Below are positions 8,048-20,599 of a DNA stretch of 64,000 nucleotides, in pieces. A model generated the notes under the pieces. It was not told the origin of the DNA. It worked only from the letters and a program-made list of their open reading frames with translations, and ran no database searches. Numbering within the stretch: the first letter of the stretch is position 1; each line of letters begins with the position of its first letter. Source of the stretch: Gelidibacter gilvus (GTDB lineage Bacteria; Bacteroidota; Bacteroidia; Flavobacteriales; Flavobacteriaceae); NCBI RefSeq assembly GCF_004115975.1, contig NZ_SDDZ01000002.1, positions 1 through 64,000 of the forward strand. The letters run 5' to 3'. The position numbers were made by a program, and so were the translations under genes.

Positions 8048-9889
8048 ATGACTGAAAAAAATAATATTCAAATACAATTTGACTACCTCGATTTAGAAAA
8101 ATGCTTCAAAAATTTTTATGTAGTTCCTGATTATCAAAGAGAATATGTTTGGGAAGAAAGACAAGTAAATCAATTGTTGTCTGACGTTTTTGACGAGTTC
8201 GATAACAATCACAACAAAGAATATTTTATTGGAAGTACTGTAGTTTTTAAGGACAATAATGGTTCTTACGAATTAATTGACGGTCAACAAAGAACAACTA
8301 CTTTGTTTTTAATTATTTGTGCTTTAAAATCTGTTTATAAAGAATGGAATTTAGACACAGATACACTTGACCGAATGATTAAGGATAAAACAGTTAATGC
8401 TTTAGGAGATTCAATAGATAAATATAAATTAGAACTTCAATACAAGGATTCTTCCAATATCTTAAACGTAATCTCTTCACTTTCTGACAGGCCTGAAAAT
8501 TTAAAAGGTTCTGCTGAAAGACTTTTCAATGCATACGAAAACATAATTGCTTTTCTAAATCAAAATTTCAGAGAAGACAAACCTGAACAGCTTAAAAAAT
8601 TTTTTGTTTATCTGTATCGTAAACTAAAATTCATTCAGATTGAAACACCTGAGATAAATGACGCATTAAAAATATTTGAAACCATCAACGAAAGAGGAAT
8701 TGGTTTAAATCCAATGGACTTGCTTAAAAACCTAATATTTAGGCAGGTTGATCGAAAGGAGTTTACAAAACTCAATACTAAATGGCAGCAATTAGTTTCC
8801 ATTTTAGCAAAAAACAATGAAAAACCATTGCGTTTCCTGCGTTATTTTATAATGGCAAATTATAATGTTAATAGTCCAAAAGGGGATGAGATTTTAAGAG
8901 AAGATGAAATTTATAATTGGATTACAAAACCCGAAAATACAATTCAATGTAATTACGAAAAAGAGCCCTTTGACTTTGTTAGTTTACTAATTGAAAATGC
9001 AGAGATATATGTCAAATACTTTAAAGGAGAAGACCAATTCGGGCAGAACATCTTTCTAAATAATATTAGAAAATTGGGAGGGGGATCATTCCGACAACAT
9101 TTGATATTACTTTTAGCAGGCAGAAAATTATCCAAACCACTTTTCGACCATCTTGCTAAACAAATTGAAACCTTAATATTCTTCTATTTTATTACAAGAG
9201 AGCCAACGAAAGAATTTGAGCGGAACTTTTCAAAGTGGGCAAAAGACTTATTGACTATACAAACAGCAGACGAATTAGACCAATTTATTAAAGATAAAAT
9301 TAAGCCAGAAGTTGACGAAAAAAGGAATAGTTACAGAAGTAGTTTTCTAGAGCTAAATCAAAATTCAGTTCAGCATTATCGAATGAGATATATTTTAGCG
9401 AAAATAGCTCAATATGTTGATCAACAAAGGTTAGGTTCTTACATTCCTCAAACACTTGATAGTTATATTACAACTGGAATTGAAATTGAACATATTTTAC
9501 CTTTCACTCCTGAAAAGGGATTAAGAGAAAAAATAGGAGAAGAATATGATGAGGTTAAAATCAAATTAGGAAATCTGACTTTGCTCGAAAAAAGTATAAA
9601 TGCTTCGATTGGTAATAATGATTTTTATGGCCATAAAGTTGGAGAATATTCTAAATCTTCAATCTATTTGACTAAATCAATTTCAAAACTTGAAAATGTC
9701 GGAACTAACACCGCAATTACTAGACTTAACCAACGATTAAAGTCCTTTACTGCTTGGAATTGCTCAACAATTACGGAGCGTCAAGAATTATTATTTGACT
9801 TGTCAAAAAGTATTTGGGAAGTGGATTATATTAACGAACAAAAAGAAAGGCCAATGGCCAACATTGGTAACAGTTACGCAACTCCATGA
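8048..9889 (+). CDS. DUF262 + DUF1524 nuclease (single-chain GmrSD-type restriction enzyme)
   Basis: A 613-residue protein with both halves of a GmrSD-like type IV restriction enzyme. The N-terminal DUF262 (ParB/sulfiredoxin-like, nucleotide-using) contains VVPDYQREYVW (about 25-36) and DGQQRTTTL (about 78-86). The C-terminal DUF1524 His-Me finger region carries IEIEHILPF (about 477-485) followed by LGNLTLLEKSINASIGN. Known members cut glucosylated or otherwise modified phage DNA. The gene stands alone between a dnaC-like tail and a SRAP tail remnant, so it looks like hot-spot cargo. Its target is not deducible. Confidence 0.85.
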   Translation: MTEKNNIQIQFDYLDLEKCFKNFYVVPDYQREYVWEERQVNQLLSDVFDEFDNNHNKEYFIGSTVVFKDNNGSYELIDGQQRTTTLFLIICALKSVYKEWNLDTDTLDRMIKDKTVNALGDSIDKYKLELQYKDSSNILNVISSLSDRPENLKGSAERLFNAYENIIAFLNQNFREDKPEQLKKFFVYLYRKLKFIQIETPEINDALKIFETINERGIGLNPMDLLKNLIFRQVDRKEFTKLNTKWQQLVSILAKNNEKPLRFLRYFIMANYNVNSPKGDEILREDEIYNWITKPENTIQCNYEKEPFDFVSLLIENAEIYVKYFKGEDQFGQNIFLNNIRKLGGGSFRQHLILLLAGRKLSKPLFDHLAKQIETLIFFYFITREPTKEFERNFSKWAKDLLTIQTADELDQFIKDKIKPEVDEKRNSYRSSFLELNQNSVQHYRMRYILAKIAQYVDQQRLGSYIPQTLDSYITTGIEIEHILPFTPEKGLREKIGEEYDEVKIKLGNLTLLEKSINASIGNNDFYGHKVGEYSKSSIYLTKSISKLENVGTNTAITRLNQRLKSFTAWNCSTITERQELLFDLSKSIWEVDYINEQKERPMANIGNSYATP

Positions 9890-10002
9890 ATGCACAAAAA
9901 GATGTACTCGTTTAAGCCCTTTTTAGGGCTTTGTTTAGCGGAAGCTTCTAAATTCCGTATTGACCAGAAAACAAGTTCCAACAAAGTACACTGTCCCTTC
10001 AC

Positions 10003-10150
10003 TCTCAATTTTGAAACCGTAAGAGCTTCCAGTTTCGCATCTGGCTATCCCTGAGTAAGCTCCAAAATAAATTTTTGATCTTTAACGCCTTCTAATTTGA
10101 CCATCCATTTCTCCGCTAATTTTTCATGCAGAATTACAGGCACTCTGGTC
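10003..10150 (-). pseudogene. Degenerate copy of the SRAP gene 3' end
   Basis: About 150 bases match the minus-strand end of the SRAP gene (2697-2845). Shared segments include the reverse strand of CTCAATTT-GAAACCGTA-GAGCTTCCA and GCCTTCTAATTT followed by CATGCAGAATTACAGGCA. Frame-breaking differences are present, and nothing of the N-terminal catalytic part is visible. The DUF262 gene is therefore flanked by a dnaC-like tail and a SRAP tail, the same two ends that flank the lipoprotein gene 7 kb earlier. The rest of the 9890-10426 gap shows only AT-rich sequence. Confidence 0.75.
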
Positions 10151-10426
10151 TTTTATCATAGCTTTTATCACAATTGCCTCTAATTCTTACTAAATCGATA
10201 TAAATTGCTATTTTTAACATTAAATGATGACACAATCAAGTTTTCCAGAAGATGGTTGTGATTTTTAGTAATTCATCACGAAAAATTAATAAAGTCAACC
10301 TCGTAAGTTCTATTTCATAAGTGATGCCGTAAATTAATAATCAATGATACGTTGTCAATTTTTATTAATGAGATAGAGTTTAAGGAGTATGACTTCATTT
10401 GGAAAGAATAGAAAGAAATTTGAATA

Positions 10427-11428
10427 ATGGCCAACAGCACCCACGCACATTTAAGATATAATATTCTGGATTATTGCTTTCGCAACAAGTCCTTCAATTT
10501 TGAGGAATTACTGAAGTTCGTGAATGAGGGTATTGCCGAGTTGTATCCTGGAGATGGCATTTCCACAAGAACTTTACGAGATGATCTAAAAGTGTTTAGA
10601 GATAAAGAAAGAGGATTTGGCGCACCATTACCCGAGAATATACGTGTTTTAAAATATACCGATCCAAAATTCTCAATTGCCCAGCGTTCATTAATGGGTC
10701 ACGAACAGTATTTAATTGATGCCGCGCAGCAGTTATTAAGTCGTTTTGAAAATCATCCGAGGTACGATAAACTAGCCGAAGCTTTGATCAAGTTTCAGGA
10801 TGAAGAAGATTCAGAAACTGACACCTCAAAAATTCTGTTTTACGACCAAAACGAAGAATATAAAGGTATTCAACATCTGAAACCACTTTACTTAGCCATT
10901 AAGAAAAAGGAAGTACTTAAAATTACTTATAAAGGGTTTAAAGATGAAAACTCAAGTTCTTTTGAATTTCATCCGCACCTTCTAAAACAATATAATAGAA
11001 GATGGTTCGTCTTTGGATTAAACAAAACTCGCGAGACCAAAGAATGGAGCATTCCATTAGATGAAAGACTTATTGGTTTTAATATTCTAGAAGATATTTC
11101 TTATATCGAATCTAATACCGACTGGGATACGTTTTTCAGAACGATGGTAGGCGTGGTAAGACCAGTCGATGCAGAGGTTGTAAGAGTTATTCTTCGTTTT
11201 CATAATGGAAGAGAACAGTACTTTAAAACAAAACCATTCCAGCCGGATTACGACGAGTTTTTAGAAGAAGACAAACAAGATCAAGTATGGTTCGATACAA
11301 TTTTAAATAATGAATTGGTACAACAGATTTTGTCCTATGGACACGACGTAGAGGTGCTTGAACCAAAATCACTAAAACATAAGATGCGAGAACACACTAG
11401 TGTCATGCAGAACTATTATATGATTTAA
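10427..11428 (+). CDS. WYL-domain transcriptional regulator
   Basis: A 333-residue regulator. The N-terminal winged-helix region (about 1-75) contains STRTLRDDLKVFRD as a recognition-helix-like segment. The middle and C-terminal part is a WYL domain (about 150-235: LKITYKGFKD, then FHPHLLKQYNRRWFVFGL). WYL proteins of this build, including the BrxR type, commonly control defence islands by binding inverted repeats and sensing nucleic-acid ligands. Directly after its stop lies TGTGCA-N7-TGCACA, and the same geometry reappears in front of the next two transcription units. It is therefore the likely regulator of Druantia and the R-M operon. Confidence 0.85.
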   Translation: MANSTHAHLRYNILDYCFRNKSFNFEELLKFVNEGIAELYPGDGISTRTLRDDLKVFRDKERGFGAPLPENIRVLKYTDPKFSIAQRSLMGHEQYLIDAAQQLLSRFENHPRYDKLAEALIKFQDEEDSETDTSKILFYDQNEEYKGIQHLKPLYLAIKKKEVLKITYKGFKDENSSSFEFHPHLLKQYNRRWFVFGLNKTRETKEWSIPLDERLIGFNILEDISYIESNTDWDTFFRTMVGVVRPVDAEVVRVILRFHNGREQYFKTKPFQPDYDEFLEEDKQDQVWFDTILNNELVQQILSYGHDVEVLEPKSLKHKMREHTSVMQNYYMI

Positions 11429-11429
11429 C

Positions 11430-11465
11430 TGTGCATTTATCTTGCACATTGGACTATTATGTTTG
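11430..11465 (+). promoter_or_regulatory. Operator A (TGTGCA-N7-TGCACA) with TATGTTTG promoter motif
   Basis: A perfect palindrome of two 6-bp arms at 11430-11435 and 11443-11448 is followed, nine bases later, by TATGTTTG (11458-11465), a Bacteroidetes -7 motif. It lies between the WYL gene stop and druH, so a protein bound here would sit over the -33 region. Site B (20541-20559) has the same arm length and spacer. WYL binding is inferred from location and repetition. Confidence 0.55.
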
Positions 11466-11586
11466 TTTCATAAAATTAATACCATCGTCAGATCAGATAA
11501 TCCCGTTCCTTGCAGTTTTCCGCTCGAACGTTATAAAGATGTGTACTAATTTTATAATTATATGTACAATTTATTAATGAATTTAT

Positions 11587-14500
11587 ATGACTTATTTCCA
11601 ATCATTGCTCTCCAAAAACAATCTCTCTTCTCATGATGGCCGACCTTTATGGAAGTATTTTTTAACGGAATCAGATTTTGAGGAATTGCGTAAAACCTTA
11701 AGTTTTGCAGCATCATATAATATCGACGCTAGAGATGCTGCCTTGTATTATGCGGAATGGTGGAAACGTAATTACGACGGAGGAAGTCCGAGAAAAGAAA
11801 GTGTTTTTGAGTCTATAGGGGGGAATAGTAAATATTATTTTAATTACAACGATTTTTATAAAATAGCGAAAAAAGGAGGGCAAATGCTAGGGGTTAAATG
11901 GATTGTTAAGCAGAACACCTTACGCTTCAAAACATTATTGCTTCAGGGGGGATTGCCTCTAACCCATATTAGTGCCAATCAAGGAGGGTATCTAAATTTT
12001 CTATTAGCAGTTTTAGAAGAGCAACCAGAAACTATAGAAGATTTTATTTTCCAACCACATATCGTTAATCATTTGCCAGTCTCGAGTAGAAATGATACAA
12101 TTTATGAGAATTGTTTTGAAATAGTCCGCTCTATACTTAATAAAGAAAACATCTATGATGATTTATTAGATTCTGATGTTACCCTAAAAAGTATTTCTAG
12201 TCAACTTAAGATCCGTGCAAGCGAATTAAAAACAAAATCTAGACTCACCAAATCAAAAAATTATTGGTTAATGAGAAAATCGGAAAATCGCGTTGAAATT
12301 CAGTTGACTCTCGGTTTAGCATCGTCTTATACGCAAAAAGCACTTTCAGGAATTCTCGGCATTAATACTGAGGGTAGTCAATATCAACTTTATATAAATG
12401 ATAAATTAATATGTGTATTTAAAAGACTCTACTCAGGTAATTATAAAACAGATTGGTTCAATCAAAAGAGTCATAATTGGGACGGGGATGACAACCTATT
12501 AAATGCTTATATAATAGTAGATGGTAATAAAATAGAGGTTCCTGATTTTATTCAGATCACACCATCCGTAACAGAACCTACGCTTTGGTCTAAATACACG
12601 GAAAACGAATGGAGGTTAATTAAAGGGAGCGGGAGTACGGATAAAAGTGCCTCTGTATTAATGCCTTTAGATTGGGAATCAGATTATGAATCTGAAAACA
12701 TTGTGATTCTTGATAAAGAAATGAAATGGTTAGAGTTTGAGGGAGAATTACAAATTACGAAAAACGACCAAAGAAGAAAATTCTTAAGTGATGTTGAATC
12801 CTTCGATTGGACGATTGTTAGTAAAAAACCGCAATGGATAATAAAATCTAATATGCCAATTGTCAGAGCTGGGTTTAAAGTGTTTTTATATGATACTAGT
12901 GATAATTTAATTCCAGAATCTAAATATCAAGTTTGGATAAAGTCACATAGTCCCGGTACATATTGGACGGAATTATCGCAAGTTGCCAACTTGCCATTAG
13001 GTTGTGTCAGTGTTAAAATCGAAATGAATGGTTTAACTGCTTACGACCTTGTATATAATATTAGAAATTTATCAATTGACTATAATGAGACATCCATTGA
13101 TAGAGCAAAGATTACCGTTAACGGAGCAACAGGGTTGGCTATTAATTTAATAGAAACCCCTTTATTCAATATAAGCAGTGACAACAACCAATATACATTA
13201 AAAGTAAATAAAGGAAGCTCTAAAATTCCTACGATGATTAAGGCATCATTAGGGATAGGAACTCAAAGGAAACTGCATTTCCAGATGGAATCACCATTTC
13301 AAGGCATGGCCCTTGTGGATAAAGATGGTAATATCATAGATGAAAGTGCTAATCTGTCGTTAAGAAACCTATACGGGTTACGTCTCTTAACTACTCCGGG
13401 CAGAGAAACAGTATTAACCTTAAGTAATAAGGTAAATACCGATGTTAAGATTTCTAAATCAATCATTCCAACTTTTCAACCCTTAATTTCATATCGAGAT
13501 GAAATAGTACGATTGTTTTATCTAGCTGACGCTATGGATTATACCAACAAAGTGTGTTTACAGATAAAGGAAGGTACTAATCAAAAAACATATGAGGTTT
13601 CGGGGTTTTCCCATGCATTATACATTGACCAAGAAGCTGGCCATGTTGAACTAGTAAATTCTGATAAGGTCCTAGATTTATTTGCCATTCCATTAAACGA
13701 TTGGAGTACAGATGTAACGGTAGTTCCTTTAGATAAAGAAGGTGAAAAATTTAAGTTTCCAACTCATGAAACAATTAAACAATGGATTATTATATCTTCC
13801 AAAGTAGAAGGAAGCCAATTGATGCCAAGATTTATAAATCTAGACCCAAATTACACATTTGTAGAACCAGAGGAGAGAATTAAAGCATACGGAGAGCAAC
13901 TTTTAGAGAGTTCTTTTGATGCTGATATATGGCAGAAACTACTATCCTTATTTACTATTTGTTCCAAGAACGGATATGATATTCCTTTTTCGACATTCGA
14001 TCAATTTAGAGCGCTCACATCCAACTCTAAAGCAGCAGCTAAAGCACTTCTATTTATTAGCACAAACCAAACAGATATTAACACATTCATTCAGCAAGAC
14101 ATTCCAGAAATGGAAAAGGACTTAGGGATTTGTTTTCATTGGATAGCAAATGATGATTGGTCTAGTGCTTTAAATGAGATCTTTGATTTTGCTAATGTGG
14201 AGCCTTATTATTATCATAAATATATGTCTTTGATATCAAGCTATATGCAAGAAGTAGGACTAGACTTGGTATTTAAAGTCATGTCCGGGAATAATGTTCA
14301 CGTTGAAAAAGTTTCACATATGCGAATTAATGAACTCCGGTCGCGCTTAGGGCAAAGAGTCCTTGAAGAGCTTCCAGCAAACATTCCAAGAGTAACAAGC
14401 GAATATAATATTCCAGTCAAAGATCACAACCGAGTACAACTTTTAGTAAAGTCACCAATTGCGGTAGCCGAATCCATCAAGAATGTACCAACGCAATACC

Positions 14501-14616
14501 CTATATGGGGCGTTAATACACAAGTAAATACCATTAGAAGAAATATTCAATATAGTCAATATTTAAGTCCTGATTTTTATAAGGACACTATATTGCATGT
14601 ACTAAAAACCAACTAA
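11587..14616 (+). CDS. druH: Druantia type III protein DruH (YjiT/STY4851-like)
   Basis: A 1,009-residue protein without a known enzymatic motif. The N-terminus ([16 protein letters not shown], then [20 protein letters not shown] at about 46-65) matches what I recall of the YjiT/STY4851 family, which is DruH in Druantia type III. The next gene, seven bases downstream, is a roughly 2,000-residue DEAD/DEAH helicase with DUF1998. A DruH + DruE pair without druA-D is the definition of type III. Druantia protects against phages by an unresolved mechanism. Length, order and spacing all fit. Operator A and a promoter motif precede it. Confidence 0.82.
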   Translation: MTYFQSLLSKNNLSSHDGRPLWKYFLTESDFEELRKTLSFAASYNIDARDAALYYAEWWKRNYDGGSPRKESVFESIGGNSKYYFNYNDFYKIAKKGGQMLGVKWIVKQNTLRFKTLLLQGGLPLTHISANQGGYLNFLLAVLEEQPETIEDFIFQPHIVNHLPVSSRNDTIYENCFEIVRSILNKENIYDDLLDSDVTLKSISSQLKIRASELKTKSRLTKSKNYWLMRKSENRVEIQLTLGLASSYTQKALSGILGINTEGSQYQLYINDKLICVFKRLYSGNYKTDWFNQKSHNWDGDDNLLNAYIIVDGNKIEVPDFIQITPSVTEPTLWSKYTENEWRLIKGSGSTDKSASVLMPLDWESDYESENIVILDKEMKWLEFEGELQITKNDQRRKFLSDVESFDWTIVSKKPQWIIKSNMPIVRAGFKVFLYDTSDNLIPESKYQVWIKSHSPGTYWTELSQVANLPLGCVSVKIEMNGLTAYDLVYNIRNLSIDYNETSIDRAKITVNGATGLAINLIETPLFNISSDNNQYTLKVNKGSSKIPTMIKASLGIGTQRKLHFQMESPFQGMALVDKDGNIIDESANLSLRNLYGLRLLTTPGRETVLTLSNKVNTDVKISKSIIPTFQPLISYRDEIVRLFYLADAMDYTNKVCLQIKEGTNQKTYEVSGFSHALYIDQEAGHVELVNSDKVLDLFAIPLNDWSTDVTVVPLDKEGEKFKFPTHETIKQWIIISSKVEGSQLMPRFINLDPNYTFVEPEERIKAYGEQLLESSFDADIWQKLLSLFTICSKNGYDIPFSTFDQFRALTSNSKAAAKALLFISTNQTDINTFIQQDIPEMEKDLGICFHWIANDDWSSALNEIFDFANVEPYYYHKYMSLISSYMQEVGLDLVFKVMSGNNVHVEKVSHMRINELRSRLGQRVLEELPANIPRVTSEYNIPVKDHNRVQLLVKSPIAVAESIKNVPTQYPIWGVNTQVNTIRRNIQYSQYLSPDFYKDTILHVLKTN

Positions 14617-14623
14617 ACCAAAA

Positions 14624-17600
14624 ATGAATTTTAAAGAATTTTATACCAAAACAGAAAATAGATTAACCGATGCCATTCTTTCACTTTGGGCAACTGGAGA
14701 TAAAGAAATGCAAGATTACTTTAAGTATTTGCTTTCCGAAGAACCAATAATGGCAGAGGCTGTGTTTCAAAATACATTTCCTTGGGAAGAGGGACAACTC
14801 GATTTTGGCGAAACATCAACAATGTTTAAAAAAGAGTTTATAGAGGCTTTAGACAATATCAAAGAAGAAGATTATCGATTCCCAAAAAGCAGAAAGCCCT
14901 ACAAGCACCAAATAAGAAGTTGGGACATGTTATTGAACAAAAATAAATCTATCGCCGTGACTACTGGAACAGGTTCAGGTAAAACGGAGTGTTTTATGTT
15001 ACCCGTTCTGCAGGATATTCATCAACACTGTAATAATCAACAAGGTATAAATGCTATTTTCTTATATCCTTTAAATGCGCTTATCGCAAGTCAGAGAAAG
15101 AGAATGCATGCTTGGTGTTCGGCTTTGGAAGGAGTTAGTTATGCATTATTAACAGGGGATACCCCAAATACTAGTAATAGAAATGATAGAGAGAAAAGCC
15201 TTCCACAGTTAATTTCCAGAGAACAAATAAGAGCTACACCTCCCCAAATATTATTTACAAACCCAACAATGTTGGAATATATGCTGGTAAGAAATGCTGA
15301 TGTTCCAATTTTAGAAAAGTCAAAAGGTAAATTGCGTTGGATTTTATTAGACGAAGCACATACTTTAACAGGTTCAAAGGCTGCAGAAATGGCACTTTTG
15401 ATTCGTAGAGTTGCAGATGCTTTTGGAGTGGATGTAAATGATTTGAGATTTGCTATCACTTCCGCAACTGTGGGTAGTGGTGATGGCAATAAATTGAAAA
15501 AATTCATGTCTGGTCTATGTGGTATTGATGAAGATAAAATAGAAGTGATTTCTGGAACCCGTGTAAACACGCATATAAAAGATAGTGAGATTCCAAATCT
15601 CTCGTCGGTACTCTCAAAAAATAATATAAAAGTATTAAGAGATAAATTTTTGAAGGAAAGTGCTTTAAGTCAAAGGGAAATTGGTGAGTATTTAGGAGTT
15701 AATGACCCGCTAGAACAATTAGAAATCGTTGACACGCTTGCAGAGAAGCAGATTAATGGAAATAACCTACTTCCAGTTCGAGGTCATTTCTTTACTAGAG
15801 GTATAGGTGGCGTGTATGTATGTACAAACTCAGAATGCAAGGAACATAAAGATGATAAACCAGAAATTGCATTAGGGTCAATGTACACTGTGGCAGGTAA
15901 AAAATGTAATTGTGGACATCAGCTGCTTGAATTAGTTGCCTGTAACTCCTGCGGAAACATAATGCTAGAAGGTGAGAAAGTAAATACTATAATTGACAAA
16001 AAGCCTAATAGTCAAATCAGACAAAAAGTAGGTGTTGGCTATGAGGCTTTTCAAATGGATAATCACGATGAAGATTCAGAAACTCTAGAAGACACAAAGT
16101 CACTCGATAGCTCAGTGTTTTTAGTGCGCAATAATGGAAGACAAAAATATCACAATGATCGTATGTCGCTTACTAATATTGATGGACATGGGGTACTGAA
16201 AAGCGGTGATCAATGGTGGATGACAGAGGATGAGGAAAAAAGGTGTCCCCATTGCAATTCTTTAAATGCAAACCCAATGCACTTCAGGGTCTCTTCAGCA
16301 TTCACAAATAGAATCTTGTCTGATATTATTTTGGATCAAACGCAAGTGGCTAAACCTAAAGATAGAACGCCATATACGATTCATGACGGAAGAAAATATA
16401 TATCATTTACAGATAGCCGTCAGGGAACGGCTAAAATTTCAGCAATGATAAATATTGATAGTGAAAGTGATTGGATACGCTATCAGACCTATCATTTTTT
16501 ACTTAACAAAATGCACGAAGGTGATGAAGATAGATCACATGAAGAGCTGCTCGAAGAAAGAGTGTATTTTTTAGATCAATTGAATAGAGCTCCTGTGTTT
16601 TTACAGAAAGAAATTCAAGACAAATTAAGGTTAATAGAAGAAAAGCTAGCTGGGGGTAATAGCATACCTCTACTGCAAAGTAGGGCGTCCTGGAATGATA
16701 TAGTTGAATATATCGTGTCAAAACAGGATTTCAAAACCTTGTTCTTTAAAGCGGCTAAAGGCGATAATTTTGTTATAGAAAATCACACCTATGCCAAGTC
16801 ATTATTCTTCGATCAATTTGCACGGAGAAAACCAAGGGAGCGATCTCTTGAAAACTTAGGTTTGATAAACTTGGTTTATCCATCACTTGATAGTGTGACA
16901 TTGCCAGAAGAAGCCGAAAGGCTAGGGGTTACTCTACAAGAATGGAAGGACTTGTTGAAGATTGCAGCCGATTATGTGATACGTTCTGGGTTTCATTATT
17001 TATATGATTCTTCATTATATACATTCACAATATCGCTTCATCGTTCAGATTTAATTTTTCCGCCAAATTCAGATGAACCCAATGCCAAAACATGGCCACA
17101 ATATAATCCTAAAAGCAATTCTCAGTCACGCTTTGTTTTATTGATTTGTGCAGGGCTAGGTTGGTATGAAAAAGAAGATATTACAAAGGATAGAGAAGAT
17201 GACTTGAATGAATTGCTTAATAAAATTTGGGTAACCTTAAGAACTAAACTTTTATCTGAGGACAATGGAGGTTATAGGATAAACCTTATGGAAAAGTCCA
17301 ACTTTGAAATCGCAGGGGTTCAATATTTGTGTCCCGTTAAAAGAAGATTATTAGATAAGGTGTTTAGAGGCTATTCCCCATGGATTAAAGGGGTTTTGTC
17401 ACAAGAAAACTTTGAACTCTACAGTATTGATTCAGCTTTTACCAATCAGTTCCCTGTGTTTTCACATCCATATCACTTGCATGAAAATGAGTCCGTCGAT
17501 GCGTCTTTAGTGGATACATGGCTTGATGAAAAAAGTAAGGAAGCTCGTAGTAAAGGCTTGTGGAACAATTTACATGAACGGGTTTTTACGCCCAGTTCAT

Positions 17601-20539
17601 TGTATTTAGCAGGAGAGCATTCTGCGCAACAAGGCAAAAAGAGACTGAATGAATTGGAAGAACAATTTGAAAAAGGAGAAATTAATGTGCTTAGTTGTTC
17701 AACTACTATGGAAATGGGTGTCGATATCGGCGGGATTTCAGCTGTAGTTATGAGTAATGTGCCACCCATGCCTGCCAACTATTTGCAGAGAGCTGGTCGA
17801 GCGGGGCGTCGTTCAGAAAATAAATCATTAGCATTAACATTTTGTGCACCTAATCCTATTGGACTGCGCACTATGAATAATCCAAAATGGGCGTTGGATC
17901 ATGAAATAGCATCTCCAAATTTAAAATTTGACAGTAAGACTATTGTCGAAAGACACATCAATTCATTATTATTTGGGATTTTTATTAGGCATGAAAATAA
18001 TAAAGAAAAAGGCCTTAATGTTGTCGAAAATATAAAGAACTTCTTTATTGAGGGGACCCCAACAATAGGAGAAGCATTTCTGAACTGGCTGGAAAATATA
18101 TCTGCAAAAGATTATGAACGGTCCTTTAGTCGTATTGTTAAAGGTACGCCTTTACAAGGAGCAAGTGCAGAGCAGTTGAAACGTATGGTGTCGGACAACT
18201 TTAGAGATATAGTATCGGAGGTTAGAAGCCAATTAGAGGGATATGATCTAGAGTTGGAAAAGCTAAATGATGAGCTTGGGAACAATAGTCCTGGATATAA
18301 AGCCGTCAACTATCGTAAACGACAGTTTTTGGATAAGTTTGTTCTAAACTATTTGGCTGAGGTAAGCTTTCTGCCTAATGCGGGACTGCCAACTGGAATT
18401 GTCGAGTTTGAAAAAACGAGTTCTAAGGATATTGGTAGAAACTATACCGTCGAAAATCCGAGCTACTCAATAGAGCGCGCCTTAACAGAATTTGCACCGG
18501 GCAACAACATCCTTATTGATGGATTGAACTATCAGTCTGCAGGAGTCATAATGAAAAATACTCGCGGAGAAGCTGGTAAGCGTACTTTGATTCAAGCCTG
18601 TAGTTATTGTGGTTTTCAGAGAAGTACCGAATCCTATAAAGATGATGAAAACTGTCCAGAATGTGATGCTACTAATAGTTTTGTTGGAATTGATCTCGGA
18701 AGTAAAGGAGGTAAATTTACAGAACTGGTAGAGCCCGTTGGCTTTGCCGTTGATTTGTATAGAACGCCAACAAGAACAATTTCTGATAGAACTAAAGCAC
18801 AGTACCTAGAGCCCTTATTATTGAACATTAAACCTTGGGGGCTTCAACAAAGTAGTCAACTAGATTTCCGAATGAGTAATGAGCAGGAAAACTCTGAGAT
18901 TTTGTTCTATAATACAGGGGGAGGTCAGGGGTATAGTTTGTGTTTAGATTGTGGGCGTGTTGAAACGGCGCATGAATTGCTTGATGGGCATAAGCGTTTA
19001 AGAGGTGGTAAGAGGGAAGATGGAGAAAACATCTGTACTGCCACTAATATTCGTGATGGTATTATTCTGGGCAGTAGATTTAAAACCGACTTTACTGAAA
19101 TTCGTTTAAAAAACAGTGATGGTGCCTATATTAATGATGAACGTTTGGTTTATTCTTTGGGGGTTATATTTACTAAAACCCTAGCAAATTATCTCGCTGT
19201 CAATGAGAACGAATTAGGTTTTGGTGTCAAGCGCTATAAAGATTACCGCACCATTTTTATTTATGACGCCGCTAAAGGTGGTGCAGGATATGCTTCGCAG
19301 TTTGCGATGTACACTGCTGAAATCTTAAAAGAAGCCTACAATGTGCTTAAAAACTGTGAATGCAAATCGGCATGTACTAAATGTTTAGTAGATCGATCCA
19401 CACAATGGCATATTGAAAAGCTAGATCGAGAATTGGCTTATAAATGGATTGAAACGGCTGTAAAAAGTACCGTGCCATCAGACTTGCTGGCTATCCATCC
19501 GGAAGCAAGTTCCATTTTCGGTAATCTGGCAAGTGAAATTGCACGTATGGATTATCATTTTGGAATCAAAGGCATAAATATTCACGTTAATAGCCAATTA
19601 GAACACTGGAAGCTTGAAGATTTAAATTGGATAGAAAATATTAAAAGAAATTGTCCAGATGTAAATATAGTGGTAGAGGGAAGCCTTGTGTATTCAAATA
19701 CTCAAGACAAATTATCTGTGACGATGTTATTGTATAAATACGGATTAACACAGAATGAAACTAAAATTAAAGAACAATATCCGGTGCATTTATCCATTTT
19801 GTTGAACAACAATAAAATTGTCAATTACGTGTCTAAATCAGATTATTCAAGTTTAGATGCCGTCTGGGCTTTTAATCTAGAAGAACGTTTCTATAAAATC
19901 GAGCAAAGCGAATGGATTGTGTATCCACCTGCTGAACTTCCCGATTTAACCAACACTAACCTCTACCAATCACGATTCAGTGCAATTCCATTTCGATCTC
20001 AAAGCGATGATCTGGCTAAGCTAATGTTGATTAACCTTAGTGATGCTTCTGATTTCTTGTCTAAAATTAAAAATCAAGAATTCTCGGTGGCCTATTATGA
20101 TAAGTACAATCAATCAGAGTTCTCGTTGAGGTTATTGCTGCAATTTGTTGACGTATTTCAAAAAGAAGCTGATTTCACAATTAAAGACTTCAAAATCTAT
20201 TCGGAAAAGGGAGCCTTTGAAAAAAATAGATACCCAGAATTCATCATCCATAATTATTTTGAAATTGAAGATTTCAAATATGACTTGGACCTCCTATCAA
20301 ACGGGACTTCATATAGTGTTGAGACTGAAGAGAAGCGCGGGTTACCTCATTATCGCTATTTTAATTTCAAATCAAAAAATTTATCTTTTGAGTTCAGAAT
20401 AGATGGCGGAATCGCCCATGGTTTCAAACCAATGGATTATTTAAGATCAGCGGAGATGTCTAATGAAAACACGCCTTTTACGATTAGGAAAGATGTGGAT
20501 CACGACATTATATACAATATTACTATAGAGAATGAATAA
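14624..20539 (+). CDS. druE: Druantia DruE: giant DEAD/DEAH helicase with DUF1998
   Basis: A 1,971-residue superfamily 2 helicase. The Q-motif region [10 protein letters not shown] precedes Walker [10 protein letters not shown] (about 114-122). The DEAH box is in [10 protein letters not shown] (about 241) and motif VI in [10 protein letters not shown] (about 1055). Cysteine clusters (CNSCGN near 440; CPHCNS near 545; CSYCGF and CPECDA near 1330-1350) suggest zinc ribbons. The DUF1998 part (about 1430-1620) includes [27 protein letters not shown] and [11 protein letters not shown]. The last 350 residues are unlike typical MrfA/YprA helicases and fit DruE. It follows druH by seven bases. Confidence 0.85.
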   Translation: MNFKEFYTKTENRLTDAILSLWATGDKEMQDYFKYLLSEEPIMAEAVFQNTFPWEEGQLDFGETSTMFKKEFIEALDNIKEEDYRFPKSRKPYKHQIRSWDMLLNKNKSIAVTTGTGSGKTECFMLPVLQDIHQHCNNQQGINAIFLYPLNALIASQRKRMHAWCSALEGVSYALLTGDTPNTSNRNDREKSLPQLISREQIRATPPQILFTNPTMLEYMLVRNADVPILEKSKGKLRWILLDEAHTLTGSKAAEMALLIRRVADAFGVDVNDLRFAITSATVGSGDGNKLKKFMSGLCGIDEDKIEVISGTRVNTHIKDSEIPNLSSVLSKNNIKVLRDKFLKESALSQREIGEYLGVNDPLEQLEIVDTLAEKQINGNNLLPVRGHFFTRGIGGVYVCTNSECKEHKDDKPEIALGSMYTVAGKKCNCGHQLLELVACNSCGNIMLEGEKVNTIIDKKPNSQIRQKVGVGYEAFQMDNHDEDSETLEDTKSLDSSVFLVRNNGRQKYHNDRMSLTNIDGHGVLKSGDQWWMTEDEEKRCPHCNSLNANPMHFRVSSAFTNRILSDIILDQTQVAKPKDRTPYTIHDGRKYISFTDSRQGTAKISAMINIDSESDWIRYQTYHFLLNKMHEGDEDRSHEELLEERVYFLDQLNRAPVFLQKEIQDKLRLIEEKLAGGNSIPLLQSRASWNDIVEYIVSKQDFKTLFFKAAKGDNFVIENHTYAKSLFFDQFARRKPRERSLENLGLINLVYPSLDSVTLPEEAERLGVTLQEWKDLLKIAADYVIRSGFHYLYDSSLYTFTISLHRSDLIFPPNSDEPNAKTWPQYNPKSNSQSRFVLLICAGLGWYEKEDITKDREDDLNELLNKIWVTLRTKLLSEDNGGYRINLMEKSNFEIAGVQYLCPVKRRLLDKVFRGYSPWIKGVLSQENFELYSIDSAFTNQFPVFSHPYHLHENESVDASLVDTWLDEKSKEARSKGLWNNLHERVFTPSSLYLAGEHSAQQGKKRLNELEEQFEKGEINVLSCSTTMEMGVDIGGISAVVMSNVPPMPANYLQRAGRAGRRSENKSLALTFCAPNPIGLRTMNNPKWALDHEIASPNLKFDSKTIVERHINSLLFGIFIRHENNKEKGLNVVENIKNFFIEGTPTIGEAFLNWLENISAKDYERSFSRIVKGTPLQGASAEQLKRMVSDNFRDIVSEVRSQLEGYDLELEKLNDELGNNSPGYKAVNYRKRQFLDKFVLNYLAEVSFLPNAGLPTGIVEFEKTSSKDIGRNYTVENPSYSIERALTEFAPGNNILIDGLNYQSAGVIMKNTRGEAGKRTLIQACSYCGFQRSTESYKDDENCPECDATNSFVGIDLGSKGGKFTELVEPVGFAVDLYRTPTRTISDRTKAQYLEPLLLNIKPWGLQQSSQLDFRMSNEQENSEILFYNTGGGQGYSLCLDCGRVETAHELLDGHKRLRGGKREDGENICTATNIRDGIILGSRFKTDFTEIRLKNSDGAYINDERLVYSLGVIFTKTLANYLAVNENELGFGVKRYKDYRTIFIYDAAKGGAGYASQFAMYTAEILKEAYNVLKNCECKSACTKCLVDRSTQWHIEKLDRELAYKWIETAVKSTVPSDLLAIHPEASSIFGNLASEIARMDYHFGIKGINIHVNSQLEHWKLEDLNWIENIKRNCPDVNIVVEGSLVYSNTQDKLSVTMLLYKYGLTQNETKIKEQYPVHLSILLNNNKIVNYVSKSDYSSLDAVWAFNLEERFYKIEQSEWIVYPPAELPDLTNTNLYQSRFSAIPFRSQSDDLAKLMLINLSDASDFLSKIKNQEFSVAYYDKYNQSEFSLRLLLQFVDVFQKEADFTIKDFKIYSEKGAFEKNRYPEFIIHNYFEIEDFKYDLDLLSNGTSYSVETEEKRGLPHYRYFNFKSKNLSFEFRIDGGIAHGFKPMDYLRSAEMSNENTPFTIRKDVDHDIIYNITIENE

Positions 20540-20540
20540 C

Positions 20541-20568
20541 TATGCAAGCAAATTGCACAATACATTTG
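20541..20568 (+). promoter_or_regulatory. Operator B (TATGCA-N7-TGCACA) with TACATTTG promoter motif
   Basis: TATGCA (20541-20546) and TGCACA (20554-20559) are separated by exactly seven bases, as in operator A, and are followed at once by TACATTTG (20561-20568), a good TAnnTTTG match. The site starts right after the druE stop and lies 41 bases upstream of the next start codon. It probably drives and controls the operon that begins with the methylase-like/HATPase gene. Confidence 0.55.
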
Positions 20569-20599
20569 TTAATTTGCAGAGTTGAATTTATAGAAGTTT

